64,000 bases of DNA, taken from the NCBI RefSeq assembly GCF_007988885.1, contig NZ_BJUZ01000001.1, positions 124,001-188,000 of the forward strand, written 5' to 3'. Below the pieces are notes generated by a model. It did not search any database. It was not told where the DNA came from and was given only the letters and a program-made list of their open reading frames with translations. The stretch comes from Gluconobacter wancherniae NBRC 103581. GTDB taxonomy: Bacteria > Pseudomonadota > Alphaproteobacteria > Acetobacterales > Acetobacteraceae. Both the position numbers and the translations under genes were made by a program. Every line of letters starts with the position of its first letter. Position 1 is the stretch's first letter. Positions 55,417 through 64,000 of the stretch are shown piece by piece.

Positions 55417-56180
55417 TTGCTTCCTTTTTCGTCGCGTTCACGATGCATGAAGGCATGCACCTGAGGTTCATCGCAATGGTCACGCAGGTCTCTCGGAGAG
55501 CCATGAGCGATCGGAATCTTGGTTTTGGCATCCAGGAAAATGCCATCGTCGGCGATGCTGAAAAGGCTGGAAAGCTCATGGCTTACGATGACGATCGTAG
55601 CACCCAGGCCGTCGCGCAGATTCAGAATCAGATCATCAAGCCTTGCAGACGTAATCGGGTCGAGCCCTGCTGAAGGCTCGTCGAAAAACAGGATGTCGGG
55701 ATCAAGCGCCATGGCACGTGCCAGGCCAGCCCGTTTGCGCATGCCGCCACTGATTTCGGAAGGGTAGAGGTCTATGGCCTGAAGCATGCCAACAAAACCA
55801 AGCTTGAGTTCGACCAGACGACGAATGACTGGCGGTTTGAGGTCCGTAAACATCTGCAAAGGCAGAGCGACATTCTCGCCGATGGTCATGGAACTCCATA
55901 ATGCGCCGCTCTGAAACAACACACCAAATCTGTGATTGACTTCCGTCCGCTCGGCTTCGGTACCGCTCCAGTAATTATCGCCCTGAACGTGATAAGCACC
56001 CGTTGTGGGGCGCAGTAGGCCAATCATGCTTTTGAGCAATGTGCTCTTGCCGCAGCCAGATCCACCCATAACCGCGAAAATACTGCCCTTGCGGACGTTC
56101 AGCGTTATGTTTTTCTGGATGATTTTGGGGCCGAACGCGAGTGTTACGTCTTGCATGGAGAGGATGGGCTGATCGGTCAT
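55413..56180 (-). CDS. mlaF: MlaF-like ABC transporter ATPase
   Basis: A 255-residue ABC ATPase for the lipid transport complex. Seen: Walker A GGSGCGKSTLLKS, Q-loop region HRFGVLFQSGALWSSMTIGENVALPL (as in MlaF), signature SGGMRKRAGLARA, Walker B PDILFFDEPSAGLDPI and the switch His in VIVSHEL. I chose ATG 56180, since the longer frame runs into the permease gene. It starts 4 bp after the permease stop. Confidence 0.93.
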   Translation of the reverse strand: MTDQPILSMQDVTLAFGPKIIQKNITLNVRKGSIFAVMGGSGCGKSTLLKSMIGLLRPTTGAYHVQGDNYWSGTEAERTEVNHRFGVLFQSGALWSSMTIGENVALPLQMFTDLKPPVIRRLVELKLGFVGMLQAIDLYPSEISGGMRKRAGLARAMALDPDILFFDEPSAGLDPITSARLDDLILNLRDGLGATIVIVSHELSSLFSIADDGIFLDAKTKIPIAHGSPRDLRDHCDEPQVHAFMHRERDEKGSN

Positions 56181-56184
56181 GTTC

Positions 56185-57339
56185 TTAAATCCCGATGACA
56201 TCGGCCAGAACCGCAAAAATGGCATCAATGGCGATGACACCCACAATCCCCACAACGACCGCCCGGGTGGCGGCAATTCCGACATCCGCAGCAGATCGTC
56301 CGGCCTTCAGGCCTATCCGGCAACTCGTGAGGCCGATGAACGCTCCAAAGACAATACTTTTGACGAAGCCAAATACGAACTGGCCCACACCAAATGAAAT
56401 GAACGTCTGATGGAAATATCCCGCAGGTGTGAGGTCCAGCATGGAGATTGACACGATAAAGCCGCCGAGAATGCCTATCAGGCATCCATACAGATATAGG
56501 AACGGCATGGTGATCACGAGCGACAGGACTGCAGGCAGGATCAGATAGGTTGAAGGCGTAATGCCGAACACGTTCAAGGCATCAATTTCTTCGTTGCCCT
56601 GCATGGTGGAAATGCGTGCGGCGTAGGAACCTCCGGTGCGGCCAGCCATGATGATGGCCGTCATGACCGCTGCCATTTCACGAACCATCGCAATCCCAAC
56701 GAGGCTTGCGACATAAACGCCAGCTGCGAATTTCTGAAGTTCAACAGCGCCTACGAATGCCAGAATTGCGCCAATCAGGAAATTCACGACGCCAACAATC
56801 AGCAGGGCGTAGGGGCCTGCATCTGCAGTGTTCGCCAGAATGTCCACAAAGCGCATCCGGCTGCGCCCGCGGACTGCCTGAAAAGCGCCTTTGGCTGTCA
56901 GCGCTGCGAGTTCGGATACGGTGCCGACTTCCTCCAGACTACTGATGCTGCTTTGCCCGATTTTTTCCAGAACAGGCATGCGCTTTGCATGTGGTGCTGG
57001 CGCGTCCTGCGGCGCATCAGGCAGGAGTTGCAACAACTGCCGGACAGGAGCAGGCAGGGACTGCATGTCCAGAGCGATGTCCGCATCATGCCCTACGCGC
57101 TTCAGGTCCCATAAAAATGCGATCAGACCAGTATCCCAGTCTGTTATGTGCGCGGTATCGAACGAAAGCTGGGTGCCCTTGTGTGCCTTGGCGAGGCCGT
57201 TCTCGGGGAATGCAGGAATATTACCAGTTCGAGCAAGCCATGTGCCGCTCAGGGTCAGAATGCTCGCATTGTCGCGTGTATCAAGCTGCCATTGTGGCGC
57301 CGCCTGTGTTTCTGGTCCTGATACCCGTGACTGTTGCAA
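56185..57339 (-). CDS. mlaE: MlaE-like permease with N-terminal STAS domain
   Basis: A 384-residue inner-membrane permease. Residues 15-105 form a STAS-like domain (WQLDTRDNASILTLSGTW and HITDWDTGLIAFLWDL); in E. coli the STAS part is the separate protein MlaB. The rest is MlaE: VGIAMVREMAAVMTAIIMAGRTGGSYAARI and MQGNEEIDALNVFGITPSTYLILP. The only fitting start is TTG at 57339, since a stop lies 9 codons upstream in frame. It is first of a four-gene operon permease-ATPase-MCE-lipoprotein, which keeps outer-membrane lipid asymmetry in known systems. Confidence 0.9.
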   Translation of the reverse strand: MQQSRVSGPETQAAPQWQLDTRDNASILTLSGTWLARTGNIPAFPENGLAKAHKGTQLSFDTAHITDWDTGLIAFLWDLKRVGHDADIALDMQSLPAPVRQLLQLLPDAPQDAPAPHAKRMPVLEKIGQSSISSLEEVGTVSELAALTAKGAFQAVRGRSRMRFVDILANTADAGPYALLIVGVVNFLIGAILAFVGAVELQKFAAGVYVASLVGIAMVREMAAVMTAIIMAGRTGGSYAARISTMQGNEEIDALNVFGITPSTYLILPAVLSLVITMPFLYLYGCLIGILGGFIVSISMLDLTPAGYFHQTFISFGVGQFVFGFVKSIVFGAFIGLTSCRIGLKAGRSAADVGIAATRAVVVGIVGVIAIDAIFAVLADVIGI

Positions 57340-57648
57340 GCGTCGTCTCGCTTTCTCAGATCGTCATTACTCATTGTGTATGGCGGAATGCCTCTCAGGG
57401 GAAGAGTAAGAATGACCGATCGGTCAGCGCCGTAAAACAAGCATCCTGTAAAGAGTCTCGACACTGCCTGTTCTATTATTGTCGAGCGTTCGTCTCTGGA
57501 TCGTGAAGCTTTAAAGCTCCTGCTGCGTCTTTGTCCCGACTCCTTTGGCTTTGCAACAATAGTATAAGGTTTCGTTTGTATTGAGCTATGTTAAACGACG
57601 CGCGTCGCAGGCATCGTGGTGCGGCTCAACACGGAAATACTTGTGAAT
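57340..57648. other. 309-bp divergent promoter region
   Basis: Separates the Mla-like operon (minus) from an MFS exporter (plus). It carries the perfect 14-bp palindrome at 57413-57426 (listed) and otherwise no RNA, repeat or gene that I could see. Confidence 0.5.
57413..57426. promoter_or_regulatory. TetR-type operator palindrome
   Basis: TGACCGATCGGTCA is a perfect 14-bp palindrome. GACCG-N2-CGGTC forms are common among operators of TetR/AcrR regulators of efflux or lipid genes. It lies 74 bp upstream of the Mla-like operon and about 220 bp upstream of the MFS gene. No TetR gene is adjacent; the nearest in the window is at 4691, with no known link. Confidence 0.45.
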
Positions 57649-58869
57649 ATGGAAAACACTCACTTGCCCGGCGATCTTACGCGCTCGGTGGCGCCTCACG
57701 GTGTCGGCGCGGCCATGATGACGCTGATGGCCTGCACTTTCGTTGTAGGGACCGGCGAATTCGCAATCATGGGCATGTTGCCGCAATTTGCCAGTTCAAT
57801 GAGTGTGACCCCTGCGTCCGCAGGGTACGCCATTTCGGCGTATGCGCTGGGTGTTGTGCTCGGTGCGCCAGCCTTCGCGATCGTGGGGTCAGCTCTGCCG
57901 AAGCGGAGTTTGCTCCTCATTTTGATCTCTCTGTTCTGCATCGGTAATTTTATGACGGTCGTGATGCCGAGCATGGGGCTTGTCGAACTGGCGCGTTTCA
58001 TAACGGGACTTCCACATGGCGCGCTGTTCGGTGTCTCCGCGCTTGTGGCGGCTTCGCTCGTGGAACGTGCGCGGCGTGGGCGTGCGGTAGGGCGTGTTCT
58101 GTCCGGGATTGCAATGTCCACAGTGATCGGGGCGCCTTTTTCGACTTTTGCGGCCATCCATCTGGGCTGGCGGACAGCATACCTTCTCATAGGTCTTGCT
58201 GGTTGCGTGATTTTCGCGGGGCTCTGGCGCTATCTGCCTTCTGATCCGCCCCGTGCAGGGCGGAGCGCATTGAGCGAACTTACGGCATTTCGGCGTCCAC
58301 AGGTTCTGCTGACACTGCTCACATGCGCTGTAGGTTTCGGTGGCATGTTTGGTGCTTACACTTTCCTCACCGCAATTCTCACGCATGTCCTGCATTTGCC
58401 CGGTTGGGCCGTGATGGCATACATGATCGTCTGGGGTTGCGGGATGCTGGCCGGAACGCATATCGGCGCCTTCATGGTCGATCGTAATCTTGATCTAACG
58501 GCAATAGGTGCTTTGGTGGGGACGACGTTTGCCATGATGGCCTTTGCCGGGCTGGTCAATCACCCGTGGGGATTGCTGGTAGACGTTTTTGTCCTGCCGG
58601 CCTTCATGATTGCTCTCGGGCCTGCAATGCAGACACGGCTGATGGATGTGGCGGGAGATGCACAGACACTGGCAGCATCGCTGAATCACTCCGCTTTCAA
58701 CACGGCCAACGCAGTTGGTGCAGCGCTGGGCAGCGTTCTGCTGGAGGCGGGTTATGGGTATAGTGCGATCGGGTGGAGCGGTGCAGCGCTCTCTGTCGCG
58801 GGTCTATGCGTTTTTCTTTTTACGATTTCTCTTGCCCGGAGAGAGGCAGCTTCAGCGTCATTGCGCTAA
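57649..58869 (+). CDS. DHA1-family MFS exporter (AraJ/sugar-efflux type)
   Basis: A 406-residue inner-membrane proton-coupled exporter with twelve segments. Seen: FVVGTGEFAIMGMLPQFA (segment 1, typical of the AraJ/YdhP group), SAYALGVVLGAPAFAIVGSALPKRSLLL with the motif A region, and FITGLPHGALFGVSALVAASLV (motif C). The substrate may be sugars, purines or drugs. ATG 57649 is chosen; in-frame GTG codons at 57643 and 57616 are possible starts, and 57643 has the better ribosome spacing. Confidence 0.85.
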   Translation: MENTHLPGDLTRSVAPHGVGAAMMTLMACTFVVGTGEFAIMGMLPQFASSMSVTPASAGYAISAYALGVVLGAPAFAIVGSALPKRSLLLILISLFCIGNFMTVVMPSMGLVELARFITGLPHGALFGVSALVAASLVERARRGRAVGRVLSGIAMSTVIGAPFSTFAAIHLGWRTAYLLIGLAGCVIFAGLWRYLPSDPPRAGRSALSELTAFRRPQVLLTLLTCAVGFGGMFGAYTFLTAILTHVLHLPGWAVMAYMIVWGCGMLAGTHIGAFMVDRNLDLTAIGALVGTTFAMMAFAGLVNHPWGLLVDVFVLPAFMIALGPAMQTRLMDVAGDAQTLAASLNHSAFNTANAVGAALGSVLLEAGYGYSAIGWSGAALSVAGLCVFLFTISLARREAASASLR

Positions 58870-58931
58870 GCGGAGCGCGTCCTTGTTTAAAGACTAGCCC
58901 GAGTGAGCCGTCAAGACAGGTGTAAATGGTG

Positions 58932-58962
58932 GCGGCAGGACATGCGAATGTTTTCCTGCCGC
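58932..58962. terminator. Hairpin between MFS exporter and ABC-F gene
   Basis: GCGGCAGGA (58932-58940) pairs perfectly with TCCTGCCGC (58954-58962). It lies between two convergent stops. No T-run follows on either side. Confidence 0.45.
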
Positions 58963-58996
58963 TATCCAATGTCCGTTCTGAAACAGAACAGAACTT

Positions 58997-60628
58997 TTAT
59001 TTCTTATTTTTCTTTTTGCGCTTTTCTTTAGAGGCCGCCTGAGAAGGAGCGGATGTGCCACCTTTAGCGCGATCCAGCACAAAGCGGGCGTAGTCGTCCA
59101 TATCGCCCTCAAATGGTACAATCTGGTTGTCAGATGCGAGCCATAGACGGTCGGCAACCAGTTCCATCAGCGAGCGATCATGAGTGATGAGAATGACGGC
59201 TCCCTCATACTCATTCAGCGCATCCAGCAATGCGCGACGACTGTCGATATCAAGATGGTTTGTCGGCTCATCGAGAATTAGCAGATGGGGGGCGGCCATC
59301 GCGACGATATTGAGCAGCAGACGCGCGCGCTCGCCGCCCGAAAGGGCCTCAACCTTGGTGCCCTGCTTTTCAAAATGGATGCCAAACTGCGCCAGACGTG
59401 AGCGATGTGATTGATCGCTATCGGTGGGGCGAGCTTCACGCATGATGTCGAGTGGAGTTTGGTTGGGGTCCAGCGCTTCGATCTGATGCTGATGAAACCA
59501 GCCGACTTCCAGGCGCGGAGAGCGCGAAACATGACCCGAGCGCGCCTGCAGAGCGCCAGCGACCATCTTCGCGAATGTGGATTTACCCGCGCCGTTCACG
59601 CCCAGAAGACCGATACGATCATCTACATCGAGGCGCAGATCGAGATTTCGCAGGATGGCCGGATCATCGCCGTAACCAACATCTACATTTTCCAGACGCA
59701 GAAGCGGTGGAGCCAGCGGGCGCACGGGAGATGGCAAAAGAAACGGCGAAACCTGTGCTTCAATGGTGGTTTCGATCGGTGCCAGCTTGGCCAGTCTCTT
59801 AACGCGGCTCTGAGCCTGAGCCGCCTTCGCAGCAGACGCTTTGAAGCGATCCACGAACGATTGCAGATGGGCGCGCTCGGCTTCCTGCTTTGCTTTCGTC
59901 GCGCTCTGGAGGCGGATTTTTTCGGCACGTTGACGTTCGAAATCATCATAGCCGCCGGTGTAGAGCTCCAGCTTTCCTTCTGAAACATGTAGCGTGAACC
60001 CAACGGAATTGTTGAGCAACTCACGATCATGGCTGATGATGAGGGCAGAATGCGGATAACGCTCAAGGCGTGCCTCGAGCCATAATGCCCCTTCAAGATC
60101 GAGGTAGTTCGTGGGCTCATCGAGAAGAAGCAGATCGGGCTCGGAGAACAGGGCCGCAGCAAGGGCAACGCGCATACGCCAGCCACCCGAGAACTCTGCC
60201 ATCGGTCGTTCCAGGTCGGCTGTGGAGAAGCCCAGACCACTCAGAATTTCAGCCGCGCGGGAAGGGGCGCTGTCTGCGTCAATCTCGATCAGGCGCATCC
60301 AGATATCGCCCATGCGATCCGGATCAGCAGTCTCAAGCTCGGCCATGAGAGCGGCGCGCTCCAGATCAGCGGCCAGAATGGTGTCGATAAGGCTGATGGG
60401 TGTCGCGGGATGTTCCTGATCAACGGCCGCAACGCGTGCAGCTTTGGGGATCGAGATTTCACCTGAATCTGGCTGAAGCTCACCCTTGATCAGTTTGAAC
60501 AACGTCGATTTTCCAACGCCGTTCCGTCCGACAAGAGATACCTTGGATGGGTTGGGAAGCGTCACGCTGGCACGGTTGAAGAACTGGCGTCCCCAGGCGT
60601 TAAAAACGAGACTGTCGATCTGAAGCAT
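58997..60628 (-). CDS. ABC-F family ATPase (YheS-like)
   Basis: A 543-residue soluble protein with two ABC domains and no membrane part; ABC-F proteins bind the ribosome and help translation or antibiotic resistance. Seen: first Walker A GRNGVGKSTLF, signature FSGGWRMR, DEPTNYLDLEGALWLE; linker with SFVDRFKASAAKAAQAQSRVKRL; second Walker A GVNGAGKSTF, LSGGERARL and DEPTNHLDID; a very Lys-rich C-terminus (KEKRKKKNKK). The linker matches YheS more than EttA or Uup. I chose ATG 60628; the longer frame from 60685 is not conserved. Confidence 0.92.
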   Translation of the reverse strand: MLQIDSLVFNAWGRQFFNRASVTLPNPSKVSLVGRNGVGKSTLFKLIKGELQPDSGEISIPKAARVAAVDQEHPATPISLIDTILAADLERAALMAELETADPDRMGDIWMRLIEIDADSAPSRAAEILSGLGFSTADLERPMAEFSGGWRMRVALAAALFSEPDLLLLDEPTNYLDLEGALWLEARLERYPHSALIISHDRELLNNSVGFTLHVSEGKLELYTGGYDDFERQRAEKIRLQSATKAKQEAERAHLQSFVDRFKASAAKAAQAQSRVKRLAKLAPIETTIEAQVSPFLLPSPVRPLAPPLLRLENVDVGYGDDPAILRNLDLRLDVDDRIGLLGVNGAGKSTFAKMVAGALQARSGHVSRSPRLEVGWFHQHQIEALDPNQTPLDIMREARPTDSDQSHRSRLAQFGIHFEKQGTKVEALSGGERARLLLNIVAMAAPHLLILDEPTNHLDIDSRRALLDALNEYEGAVILITHDRSLMELVADRLWLASDNQIVPFEGDMDDYARFVLDRAKGGTSAPSQAASKEKRKKKNKK

Positions 60629-60847
60629 GTGGCGGGTAAGTCCAATTTCGGAAGGAGGTGGCTGCGCCTCTCTACAACACTTCAAAGCATACCGATATCG
60701 GGAGTGGTGGAAGTGCCTTGCGAATTTGTTGTGTTGTGGCCCCCCTCGCGATACACCCCTTCGAAAGGTTCGGAAGTCTGGCTGCCTCTGTCTGTCGGTG
60801 TTTATTTCCTGAGTGGAAATGTTGATTGCCAGTGGGGGAAGTCATTC

Positions 60848-61129
60848 ATGATCAGGAAACATGCAGACATGAGCACACCTCAACAAGCTCGCTGGAGCGT
60901 TTCAGAAGCGCTTTATCAGATGAATAATGAGCGTGGGCTCGTCGGTAATATACTCGGACTTTTCTGTGCGGCATGTATGCTGGGTCTTGGCAATATGCTG
61001 GCAAACTCTTTCCTGAAAGTGGATATGGGGTGGCTTCTTAAAGTACTTCTCGTCTGCGAGATTGCCTATTTCTTCATCCCTTACCTGATCCTCAAGATTA
61101 TTCTGAGACAGCCCATCTCAAGGTCCTGA
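60848..61129 (+). CDS. Small two-segment membrane protein
   Basis: A 93-residue protein of unknown function. Seen: a polar N-terminus (SVSEALYQMNNERG), two hydrophobic segments (about 35-55 and 64-85) and a basic end. ATG 60848 has GGGGGAAG 6 bp upstream, so translation is credible; a longer frame reaching back to 60629 would overlap the ABC-F start region and is not needed. No family was recognised. Confidence 0.55.
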   Translation: MIRKHADMSTPQQARWSVSEALYQMNNERGLVGNILGLFCAACMLGLGNMLANSFLKVDMGWLLKVLLVCEIAYFFIPYLILKIILRQPISRS

Positions 61130-61459
61130 ACTGGTATTTCGGGAAACGTTGGCATAGCTGAGAGCAGAGATATTAGGGCGCAGGCTTGAGCTGCAATCCA
61201 GTGTATGAAAAACGCAGTGGCATTGAGTGTCAGCGTCAGAGCCACGATATTGTCCGCACTACTCTCTGAGGCGGGGTCCGTTTGGGCCCATGAAGCCAGC
61301 GTGCCCAGATTACTGGTCCAGAAAGGCGCGTAGTGTAACCATCCAAGCTTAAAGCATGGGTAATTTATCGAACTGAGTTCGGATCTATCGCTGTGATTTT
61401 GGATTTTTGAGACTTCAACAAGCCATTGCAGAAATTATGACAATATCAAAAAATCTCAA
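61130..61459. other. 330-bp region without an assigned gene
   Basis: Between the small membrane protein and tRNA-Glu. The minus strand is open for about 115 codons but has no usual start codon and no family match, so I do not call it. No repeat or integration site was seen beside the tRNA. Confidence 0.4.
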
Positions 61460-61535
61460 TGGTGTCCCATAGGGGATTCGAACCCCTGTTGCCGCCGTGA
61501 GAGGGCAGTGTCCTAGGCCTCTAGACGAATGGGAC
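61460..61535 (-). tRNA. tRNA-Glu (anticodon CTC)
   Basis: On the minus strand a 76-base cloverleaf is seen. The acceptor stem is GTCCCAT paired with ATGGGAC and the CCA is encoded. The D arm contains TCTAGAGGCCTAGGA, the anticodon arm has loop CTCTCAC with anticodon CTC, and the T arm reads CAGGGGTTCGAATCCCCT. The body matches bacterial tRNA-Glu. CTC reads GAG codons and is the second Glu isoacceptor beside the usual TTC. Confidence 0.96.
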
Positions 61536-61586
61536 TAGAGCGAGGCCGTTCTTAGAAGACCTCATTCCTGTTGGCAAGTATTATTA

Positions 61587-61955
61587 TCAGGAATTTTTCA
61601 CGAGGAGTGGACCGAGCTTTGTGCCTCCGAAAAGATGCACATGGAAATGCGGAACTTCCTGTCCTGAATTGGAGCCAGAATTGCTGATCAGGCGGAAGCC
61701 GTCCTGTGTCAGGCCTTCCTGCTCCGCTACCTTCGAGACTGCGCGCCAGAAGCCTGCAATCTCATCTGAAGGTGCTGTTGCGCCAAAATCGGCGATGGAA
61801 ATGTATGGCCCCTTGGGAATTACGAGGACATGCTTTGGCGCCTGTGGCGCGATATCGTGGAAGGCGAGGGCGAAGTCATCTTCATAGACGGTTCGCGCTG
61901 GAATTTCCTTCCGCAGGATACGGGCAAAGATATTGCTGCTGTCATACGCCATCAT
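61587..61955 (-). CDS. HIT-family (HINT-like) nucleotide hydrolase
   Basis: A 122-residue histidine-triad protein. Seen: IFARILRKEIPARTVYEDDFALAFHDIAPQAPKHVLVIPKG and the catalytic HFHVHLFGG. HINT enzymes cleave nucleoside phosphoramidates. Either of two adjacent ATG codons (61955 or 61952) may start it. It follows hisE by 11 bp, a gene order common in alphaproteobacteria, so it is co-transcribed with the his genes, though no histidine role is proven. Confidence 0.93.
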   Translation of the reverse strand: MMAYDSSNIFARILRKEIPARTVYEDDFALAFHDIAPQAPKHVLVIPKGPYISIADFGATAPSDEIAGFWRAVSKVAEQEGLTQDGFRLISNSGSNSGQEVPHFHVHLFGGTKLGPLLVKNS

Positions 61956-61966
61956 AGGGTTCCTGC

Positions 61967-62356
61967 TCAGCCGATCTTTTCTTTAGGGCGGGCAGCCTTC
62001 TCGGCAATCCCGCTGGTGCCCTCACGGCGCTGAAGTTCGTTCCAGACTTCTTCAGGGGTTACGCCTGAATCTACCCACATGACGATCAGGTGGTAGAGGA
62101 CGTCAGCGCTCTCACCGATGAGTTCCTTGTGGTTGCCGTTTACAGCTTCAATCAGGCATTCGACGGCTTCTTCGCCAAATTTTTGCGCGATTTTGTTGCG
62201 GCCCCGGGCCATCAGGCGTGCAGAATGGCTCAGGCTGGGATCTGTGCCGCGACGCGATAGGACGGTATCGAACAGCCGCTGCAGTACGCGTGCATCGACT
62301 GTTGCCTCTGCTGGGGTTTCCTTGGCGACAGATGCGCGTTTTGCCGGTTTACCCAT
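61967..62356 (-). CDS. hisE: Phosphoribosyl-ATP pyrophosphatase
   Basis: A 129-residue enzyme for the second step of histidine synthesis, hydrolysing phosphoribosyl-ATP to phosphoribosyl-AMP. Seen: the MazG-like metal site [37 protein letters not shown] at the C-terminus, and a basic Ala/Lys-rich N-terminal extension of about 25 residues. It is 5 bp after hisF. Confidence 0.94.
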   Translation of the reverse strand: MGKPAKRASVAKETPAEATVDARVLQRLFDTVLSRRGTDPSLSHSARLMARGRNKIAQKFGEEAVECLIEAVNGNHKELIGESADVLYHLIVMWVDSGVTPEEVWNELQRREGTSGIAEKAARPKEKIG

Positions 62357-62361
62357 GGTCT

Positions 62362-63123
62362 TTATTCCCCAAGCCTGACCGGTAGACCGGCCTCATTTAG
62401 TGCAGCTTTGACCTCTCCCACCTGGAATTGGCCAAAATGGAAGACGCTGGCAGCCAGAAGCCCGCTGGCACCTGCTTTTGCACCTTCCACAAAATGTTCA
62501 AGTTCGCCAACACCACCGGAAGCGATCACGGGGATCGTCACGGCGGCGCAAACAGCGTCGAGAAGATCCAGGTCAAAGCCGGAGCGGGTTCCGTCTCGAT
62601 CCATGCTGGTGAGGAGGATTTCGCCTGCGCCAAGATCCTGCATCTTTCTGGCCCATGTAATGGCATCAAGGCCGGTGGGCTCTCGGCCCCCTTTGGCATA
62701 GACTTCCCAGCCGCCACGCTCGTTTGAGCGCGCGTCGATGGCTACCACGACGCATTGGCTTCCAAATCGCTCAGCCGCTTCAGCAATCAGTTCCGGACGC
62801 TTTATCGCGGCGGAATTGACGGCGCATTTGTCTGCACCTGCCAGCAGCAGGCGGCGCATGTCATCGCAGGTTCTGACACCACCGCCAACGGTTAGCGGCA
62901 GGCATATGGCTTCTGCAGTGCGGCGGACGACATCCAGAATGGTATCGCGGTTTTCAACGCTCGCCGTGATGTCCAGAAATGTCAGTTCGTCTGCGCCCGC
63001 CGCATCATAGAGTTTTGCCTGTTCGACAGGATCACCGGCGTCACGCAGGGAAACGAAGTTCACGCCTTTGACCACGCGCCCGTCCTTGACGTCCAGGCAG
63101 GGGATGACGCGGAGCTTCAGCAT
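62362..63123 (-). CDS. hisF: Imidazole glycerol phosphate synthase cyclase subunit
   Basis: A 253-residue TIM barrel that, with HisH, makes imidazole glycerol phosphate and AICAR. Seen: [19 protein letters not shown] with the catalytic Asp11, [17 protein letters not shown] phosphate site ([12 protein letters not shown]), [20 protein letters not shown] with the second catalytic Asp and [12 protein letters not shown]. Its ATG lies within the last codons of hisA (ATGCTGA overlap). Confidence 0.97.
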   Translation of the reverse strand: MLKLRVIPCLDVKDGRVVKGVNFVSLRDAGDPVEQAKLYDAAGADELTFLDITASVENRDTILDVVRRTAEAICLPLTVGGGVRTCDDMRRLLLAGADKCAVNSAAIKRPELIAEAAERFGSQCVVVAIDARSNERGGWEVYAKGGREPTGLDAITWARKMQDLGAGEILLTSMDRDGTRSGFDLDLLDAVCAAVTIPVIASGGVGELEHFVEGAKAGASGLLAASVFHFGQFQVGEVKAALNEAGLPVRLGE

Positions 63124-63980
63124 GAGCCAAGCACATTCAGGGCGTCTTCAAGGGAGATCCGTCCGTCATACAGGGCACGTCCTACAATAACGCCTGTGAT
63201 ACCTGGAACATCACGGGCAATGTTGCGCAGAGCCTGAAGGTGCGACAGTTCGCCCACGCCTCCAGAGGCAATGACGGGGATGGAGAGGCGCCGTGCGAGA
63301 TCGGCCGTCTGGTCCAGATCGAGGCCGGCGAGCATGCCATCACGGGTGATTTCCGTGAAGATTACGGCGGCAACGCCGGCATCTTCCATGCGCAACGCGA
63401 GATCGGTCGCTTCTAGTTCGGATACTTCGGCCCAGCCCTCGGTTGCGACACGGCCCATGCGCGCATCGATGCCTGCGACGATGCGCCCGGGATATGCACG
63501 CGCGGCCTGACGCACGAGGTCCGGGTCTTTTACGGCGACAGATCCGAGGATAACGCGTGACACGCCAGCCTCAAGCCAGCGGTCAATGGCTGCCATGTCA
63601 CGGATACCGCCGCCCAACTGAACGGGAAGATTTGTTGCCGCGACAATGGCCTCGATAGCCGGAATATTGGTGGAACGGCCAGCAAAGGCCCCGTTCAGGT
63701 CCACGACGTGCAGATGGCGGCAGCCTGCCTCTTCGAACATCCGTGCCTGAGCGGCGGGATCATCGGAATAATGCGTGGCATCTTCCATTTCGCCGCGGCG
63801 CAGGCGCACACAGGCGCCATCTTTCAGGTCGATCGCAGGATAGAGGGTCAGGCCTGCGTCTTGGCTAGCAGCAGGAGCTGGTGCCGGGGAGCTTCCAGAG
63901 TCCGGTAGTGCGATATTGGACTGCCAGCGGGCTGCTTCGTGCTCGCCAGCGAGTAGCTTTGACAGGAAAAGTCCGCGCAC
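63117..63980 (-). CDS. hisA: Phosphoribosylformimino-AICAR phosphate isomerase, N-terminally extended
   Basis: A TIM-barrel isomerase for the fourth step of histidine synthesis. Seen: [20 protein letters not shown] with the catalytic Asp, [27 protein letters not shown] with the second Asp, and [12 protein letters not shown]. HisA proteins are about 245 residues; here GTG 63980, with a perfect GGAGG site 7 bp upstream, gives 287. The extra 42 residues end in an Ala/Pro-rich linker, and no ATG or GTG is available nearer the barrel, so the extension seems real. The end overlaps hisF by 7 bp. Confidence 0.92.
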   Translation of the reverse strand: MRGLFLSKLLAGEHEAARWQSNIALPDSGSSPAPAPAASQDAGLTLYPAIDLKDGACVRLRRGEMEDATHYSDDPAAQARMFEEAGCRHLHVVDLNGAFAGRSTNIPAIEAIVAATNLPVQLGGGIRDMAAIDRWLEAGVSRVILGSVAVKDPDLVRQAARAYPGRIVAGIDARMGRVATEGWAEVSELEATDLALRMEDAGVAAVIFTEITRDGMLAGLDLDQTADLARRLSIPVIASGGVGELSHLQALRNIARDVPGITGVIVGRALYDGRISLEDALNVLGSC

Positions 63981-64000
63981 TGTCTGGCCTCCGATCCGTG

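Noticed and set aside
61130-61480. Minus-strand open frame of about 115 codons between the small membrane protein and the tRNA, with a hydrophobic middle part.
   Set aside because: It has no ATG, GTG or TTG start in a sensible place, no ribosome site and no family match, and it would overlap the tRNA region. I treat it as chance.
61460-61535. Genomic island attachment site at tRNA-Glu.
   Set aside because: I saw no integrase, no direct repeat of the tRNA 3' end and no change in gene character on either side.

Overview
The window looks like chromosome of an acetic acid bacterium (Acetobacteraceae), most likely Gluconobacter or a close relative. The basis is a short-chain dehydrogenase that closely resembles the NAD-dependent xylitol dehydrogenase of Gluconobacter oxydans as I recall it, a glpR-glpD-glpF-glpK block, four large TonB-dependent receptors (TBDRs), and alphaproteobacterial gene orders such as hisA-hisF-hisE-HIT. 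I saw no phage, insertion sequence, plasmid genes or CRISPR array. Gene density is high and ordinary. The genus is inferred without a database search.

Layout. 1-6.7 kb: a TBDR with a LacI-type operator, a MauE-like membrane protein, a TetR regulator and a dicarboxylate symporter. 7-10.3 kb: a HAD-type protein and a GT2 glycosyltransferase. 10.3-16.4 kb: a xylitol-dehydrogenase-like SDR, two divergent TBDRs around a Zur-box-like palindrome, and a small XRE regulator. 16.6-21.7 kb: the glycerol regulon. 21.9-26.3 kb: a small lipoprotein, two tandem thymidylate-kinase-like genes, an unknown protein and a polysaccharide flippase. 26.6-28.8 kb: pepT, then bfd and bfr with Fur-like sites. 29-34.3 kb: a tripartite EmrAB/NodT-type efflux pump and its divergent LysR gene. 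34.3-37.6 kb: free methionine sulfoxide reductase, a secretory-type lipase and a LysR gene.

37.6-53.9 kb is the most coherent region. Two Lrp/AsnC regulators stand divergent to amino-acid catabolic genes: lrp against ocd-ctlX, and lrp against putA, followed by glsA. Together these genes could run citrulline (or arginine) to ornithine, proline and glutamate. Between the two modules lies one six-gene minus-strand operon at 40.15-48.1 kb: a DszC/SfnB-type monooxygenase, a DszA/NtaA-type monooxygenase, a TBDR, an MFS carrier, a TauD-type dioxygenase and a flavin reductase. It reads as a complete organosulfur scavenging system that uses a TBDR and an MFS carrier where SsuABC/TauABC systems use an ABC importer. 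It is my best candidate for a poorly described system.

53.9-64 kb: an Mla-like lipid transport operon, an MFS exporter, an ABC-F ATPase, a small membrane protein, tRNA-Glu(CTC) and the hisA-hisF-hisE-HIT cluster that runs off the right edge. Non-coding signals worth attention are a Zur-like box, GlpR-like operators, a LacI-type operator, twin Lrp-type palindromes 30 bp apart, a 40-bp inverted repeat at the other lrp, a TetR-type palindrome and three Fur-like boxes.
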